A stretch of DNA of 64,000 bases from Gymnothorax reevesii (taxonomy: Eukaryota; Chordata; Actinopteri; Anguilliformes; Muraenidae). How positions within the stretch are numbered: position 1 is the stretch's first letter; each line of letters starts with the position of its first letter. The position numbers were made by a program, and so were the translations under genes. This document shows, piece after piece, positions 60,637-64,000 of this stretch. The stretch spans positions 14,260,313 to 14,324,312 of the forward strand of contig CM056578.1 of NCBI GenBank assembly GCA_029721435.1, read 5' to 3'. The notes under the pieces are model-generated. The model did no database searches. It saw only the letters and a program-made list of their open reading frames with translations, and was not told the origin of the DNA.

Positions 60637-62233
60637 CAAAACCCAAAACCAGTGAAGTTGGCACGTCGTTGTGTAAATCGTTAATAAAAACAGAATACAA
60701 TGATTTACAAACCCTTTTTAACATGTATTCAATTGAATACACTGCAAAGACAAGTTACGTAATGTTCAAACTTTGTAATTTTTTGCAAATATTAGCTCAT
60801 TTGGAATTTGATGCCTGTAACATGTTTCAAAAAATCCGGCACAAGTGGCAAAAAAGACTGTGAGAGTTGAGGAATGCTCATCGAACACTTATTTGGAACA
60901 ACCCACAGGTGAACGGGCTAATTGGGAGCAGGTGGGTGCCATGATTGTGTATAAAAGCAGCTTCCCTGAAATGCTCAGTCATTCACAAACAAGGATGGGG
61001 GGAGGGTCACCACCTAGTGAACAAATGTGTGAGCTGATTGTCGAACAGTTTAAAAACAACATTCCTCAACGAGCTATTGCAAGAAATTTAGGGATTTCAT
61101 CATCTACGGTCCGTAATATCGTCAAAAGGTTCAGAGAATCTGGAGAAATCACTATACGTAAGCGACAAGGCCGAAAACCAACATTGAATGCCCGTGACCT
61201 TCGATCCCTCAGGCGGTACTGCATCAAAAACGGACATCAGTGTGTAAAGGACATCACCACATGGGCTCAGGAACACTTCAGAAAACCACTGTCAGTAACT
61301 ACAGTTCGTCGCTACATCTGCAAGTGCAAGTTAAAACTCTACAATGCAAAGCGAAAGCCATTTATCAACAGCACCCAGAAACGCCGCTGGCTTCGCTGGG
61401 CCCAAGCTCATCTAAGATGGACTGATGCAAAGTGGAAAAGTGTTCTGTGGTCTGACGAGTCCACATTTCAAATTGTTTTTGCAAACTGTGGACGTCGTGT
61501 CCTCCGGACCAAAGAGGAAAAGAACCATCTGGACTGTTATAGGCACAAAGTTCAAAAGCCAGCATCTGTGATGGTATGGGGGTGTATTAGTGCCCAAGGC
61601 ATGGCCAACTTACACATATGTGAAGGCATCATTAATGCTGAAAGGTACATACAGGTTTTGGAGCAATATATGTTGCCATTCAAGCAACGTCTTTTTCATG
61701 GACGCCCCTGCTTATTTCAGCAAGACAATGCAAAGCCACATTCTGCACGTGTTACAACAGCATGGCTCCGTAGTAAAAGAGTGCGGGTACTAGATTGGCC
61801 TGCCTGTAGTCCAGACCTGTCTCTCATTGAAAATGTGTGGCACATCATGAAGCGTAAAATACGACAACGGAGACCCCGGACTGTTGAACAACTTAAGCTG
61901 TACATCAAGCAAGAATGGTAAAGAGTTCCACCTGAAAAGCTTCAAAAATTGGTCTCCTCAGTTCCCAAACGTTTGCTAAGTGTCGTTAAAAGGAAAGGCG
62001 ATATAACACAGAGGTAAAAAGGCCCTGTGCCAACTTTTTTGCAATGTGTTGCTGCCTTTAAATTCTGAGTTAATGATTATTTGCAAAAAAAAAAGTTTCT
62101 CAGTTTGAACATTAAACATCTTGTCTTTGCAGTGTTTTCAATTGAATATAAGTTGAAAAGGATTTGCAAATCATTGTATTCTGATTTTATCTACGATTTA
62201 CATAACGTGCCAACTTCACTGGTTTCGGGTTTG
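60637..62233 (+). mobile_element. Tc1-like transposon, nearly intact
   Basis: The 1597-bp element has TA at both borders (60635-60636 and 62234-62235). Terminal repeats start CAAAACCCAAAACCAGTGAA on the left and CAAACCCGAAACCAGTGAAG read from the right. Similarity continues for about 150 bases through GAATACAATGATTT and AATTGAA.ACACTGCAAAG. The high similarity of the two ends and the single lesion in the gene mark it as young relative to the others in this window. Confidence 0.9.
60995..62017 (+). pseudogene. Tc1-like transposase with a single premature stop
   Basis: From the ATG at 60995 the frame is open for 308 codons to TAA at 61919-61921. Another 31 codons with typical C-terminal text (KLQKLVSSVPKRLLSVVKRK) then follow in the same frame to a stop at 62015-62017. 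The total of about 340 codons is the usual length. The DNA-binding part shows RAIARNLGISSSTVRNIVKR and the RKRQGRKP hook. The catalytic triad is complete: aspartate in LWSDES, aspartate in FQQDNAKPH, and glutamate in SLIENVW, with 34 residues between the last two (DD34E). An earlier in-frame ATG at 60845 would add 50 residues with no family similarity, so the later start is preferred. The nonsense codon would remove the last tenth of the enzyme. Confidence 0.88.
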
Positions 62234-62396
62234 TACATGAAAATTAAATTTTGATAAAAGGTTAGAAAGGCAATTGAAAATGCGGCATGCAGCTGGATGC
62301 AAAAAAGTTAACATTTACATATTCACTCAAATCTGTTATTGAGCGTAAAAATGCAAGAAAGACCATGTGACTGCCTCCCTTCCCAAAACACTCATT
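62234..62396. other. Short spacer
   Basis: Non-coding DNA between the transposon and the CA array. Confidence 0.5.
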
Positions 62397-62512
62397 CACA
62401 CATATACACACACACACGCAAACACAAACCCACAAACACACACGCAGATATACAAATACAAACACTAAAACACACACACACACACGCACTCAACGTGCAC
62501 GCTCACGCACAT

Positions 62513-62549
<37 letters not shown>

Positions 62550-62601
62550 CGCATACAAGCACAAAAGCAAACACACACGCACGCACGCACGCACACACAC
62601 A

Positions 62602-62657
<56 letters not shown>
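62397..62657. repeat. Long (CA)n microsatellite with ACGC interruptions
   Basis: About 260 bases. The last part (62601-62656) is a nearly pure CA array and a GCAC array lies at 62578-62592. Histidine/threonine frames across it are artefacts. Confidence 0.93.
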
Positions 62658-63851
62658 ACTCATTTCACTCACTTTCCCCCAAATCCCGCAAATGCTCATA
62701 GAGAATTGGAGATCACTGAGGGAATAATACAGGACACTTTTGGGACAATTATAATAGAGCAAATGAAACATTCTCACATTCTAAATTACTCTGATCTCAG
62801 CTTCACACATGAGCAAATCAAACCACAAAATAATAAATGCAGGTGTTGTGACTGAACAGATTCATTGCATACCCATAGGTAACTACAAAGCCAGAAAAAT
62901 AAAGATGATTTCAGCGAGCCAGAGCTCACTCTTGTGTAACTGGATAGGATCAGTGCGCACTGCGGAGCTGAGCACATGCAGAACTCTGCCATGCCCTTCA
63001 GAAAGCATGTTCTATAATAAACCCTCCACCATAGAATGCCATGTTCTAAGGCAACCAGAGTTATTATTTCAAAAACAGAGTTATTACTCTACATTAGCTC
63101 CCTTGTTTTATCAAATCAAGCCAATGTATGCAATTAAGACTAGTTCTTTCCTTTTAAAATGAGCCGAGTTGGTGGGAGGTGGGGTGGGGTCGCTGGGTCT
63201 CCAATCCATGGGTTTTAACCTTGTACTGAGGACAGTCCATAGGGCGTTATGTCTTTAGTTATCTCAAGAACCACACTGTCTGCTCTATCTGTGTAATTAC
63301 AGTTTTTTACAATCGTCGGAACACAATGACCGATACTTCTCACACATTTCCAAAACTGCTAAACACACCAACTGACAAACCAGCTAACTTCATGCTCAAA
63401 AGCTCACATTGTAAACCAAACACGTACACTAGTTTTCAAAATGCAAGAATACACTAACACTATACACCAGATCAACCAAACACTAACACCTATTCCCTTC
63501 CATCAGAAACCTTCAGTCTTATAACACCATCATAAAAACCACTAACACCAGTTGGATTTACAGAAACTGCATTACATTTCAGGTATATTCTTTTAAAAAA
63601 TTTTTGCCCTTCCGTTTCTTTTGAACCTCTTGCAGATATGTCAGTTTTTTTTTTTTTTTTGCATGTAAGTAGTAGGCCTAGATGCAGACATTGTCTCTTT
63701 ATAGCAAACAAATGAGTTTATGGAAAAAGACAGTCACAACTGTTATACAATTTTTGCAAAGGCTTTATTTGTGTAGGGAATGCGGCAAGGCTGCAAGAAA
63801 AAAAAATTGCCATTCACCATTGTGTGGATACATAGACAAAAAAGCAGTTTT
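62658..63851. other. Stretch without recognised gene
   Basis: Between 63290 and 63500 an A/C-rich segment (aacacaccaactgacaaacc type text) may belong to an unclassified repeat starting TTACAGTTTTTTACAATCG. A T-run lies at 63646-63660. Sequence near 63664-63851 may be a frameshifted upstream part of the LINE that follows. Confidence 0.35.
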
Positions 63852-64000
63852 GTCCTTGCTATTATATACAGGCCACCAGGGCCATACAGTGGTTTCTTAA
63901 CTGAGATTGCCGATTTCCTTTCAAATATGGTTGTAAATTCAGACAAAGTTGTAATTGTAGGGAATTTCAATATTCACATGGACAATGAAGGTGATCCTCT
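63852..64000 (+). pseudogene. LINE endonuclease fragment, cut by the window edge
   Basis: The frame from 63852 reads VLAIIYRPPGPYSGFLTEIA and later DKVVIVGNFNIHMDNEGDP. These are the YRPP and GDFN(I)H motifs of the apurinic-endonuclease domain of non-LTR retrotransposons, with the catalytic aspartate of GDFN replaced by N (GNFN). The domain continues past 64000. The clade (L2/CR1-like) is a guess. The upstream part is not in the same frame, so the copy is probably damaged. Confidence 0.8.

Noticed and set aside
62339..62855. Histidine/threonine-rich open frames of about 115 codons
   Set aside because: Translation of a CA microsatellite.
1..64000. CRISPR array, operon-like gene cluster, tRNA or rRNA gene
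   Set aside because: No regularly spaced repeats with unique spacers, no closely packed genes and no cloverleaf with A/B boxes were recognised. The DNA is vertebrate.

Overview
The window is genomic DNA from a ray-finned fish, most likely a teleost. The evidence is one vertebrate exon (glucocorticoid receptor, read on the minus strand) set in a landscape of Tc1-like transposons, hAT and PIF/Harbinger relics, palindromic MITEs, Ty3/gypsy-type LTRs, a LINE endonuclease fragment and long CA/GT microsatellites. The species cannot be named from the sequence alone.

At 1.6-2.8 kb lies exon 2 of nr3c1. It encodes the whole N-terminal transactivation domain up to a clean splice donor, and a clean acceptor lies 9 bases before the ATG. 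The DNA-binding and ligand-binding exons lie beyond the left edge. Everything to the right of 2815 is therefore intron 1, the non-coding first exon or exons, and then 5' flanking DNA. A CpG-richer zone at about 4.7-7.5 kb is the best place for a first exon and promoter, but this is inference.

From about 8 kb to 64 kb I find no further host gene. 8-16 kb holds palindromic MITEs and a striking 424-bp foldback. 16-18 kb holds GC-rich and AT-rich stretches that could be conserved non-coding elements. 20-23 kb holds a Tc1-like element and an hAT element. 27-30 kb is a Tc1-like element broken by a 1.2-kb solo LTR with an exact 5-bp target duplication. 30-34 kb and 41.9 kb hold other solo LTRs. 37-39 kb is one Tc1-like element inserted into another. 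42.5-44 kb is CpG-rich DNA with a Harbinger transposase fragment. 45 kb holds a second near-perfect palindrome. 48.6-51.6 kb is a gypsy remnant split by a Tc1-like element. 53-60 kb is a cluster of hAT-type MITEs. 60.6-62.2 kb is a nearly intact Tc1-like element whose transposase has a single visible premature stop. The right edge cuts a LINE.

The transposons give a relative insertion history through their nesting, target duplications and terminal repeats. I saw no new multi-gene system. The most unusual objects are the long foldbacks, the paired solo LTRs that share a stem-loop, the recently mobile Tc1-like element, and the CpG-bearing MITEs close to the presumed receptor promoter.
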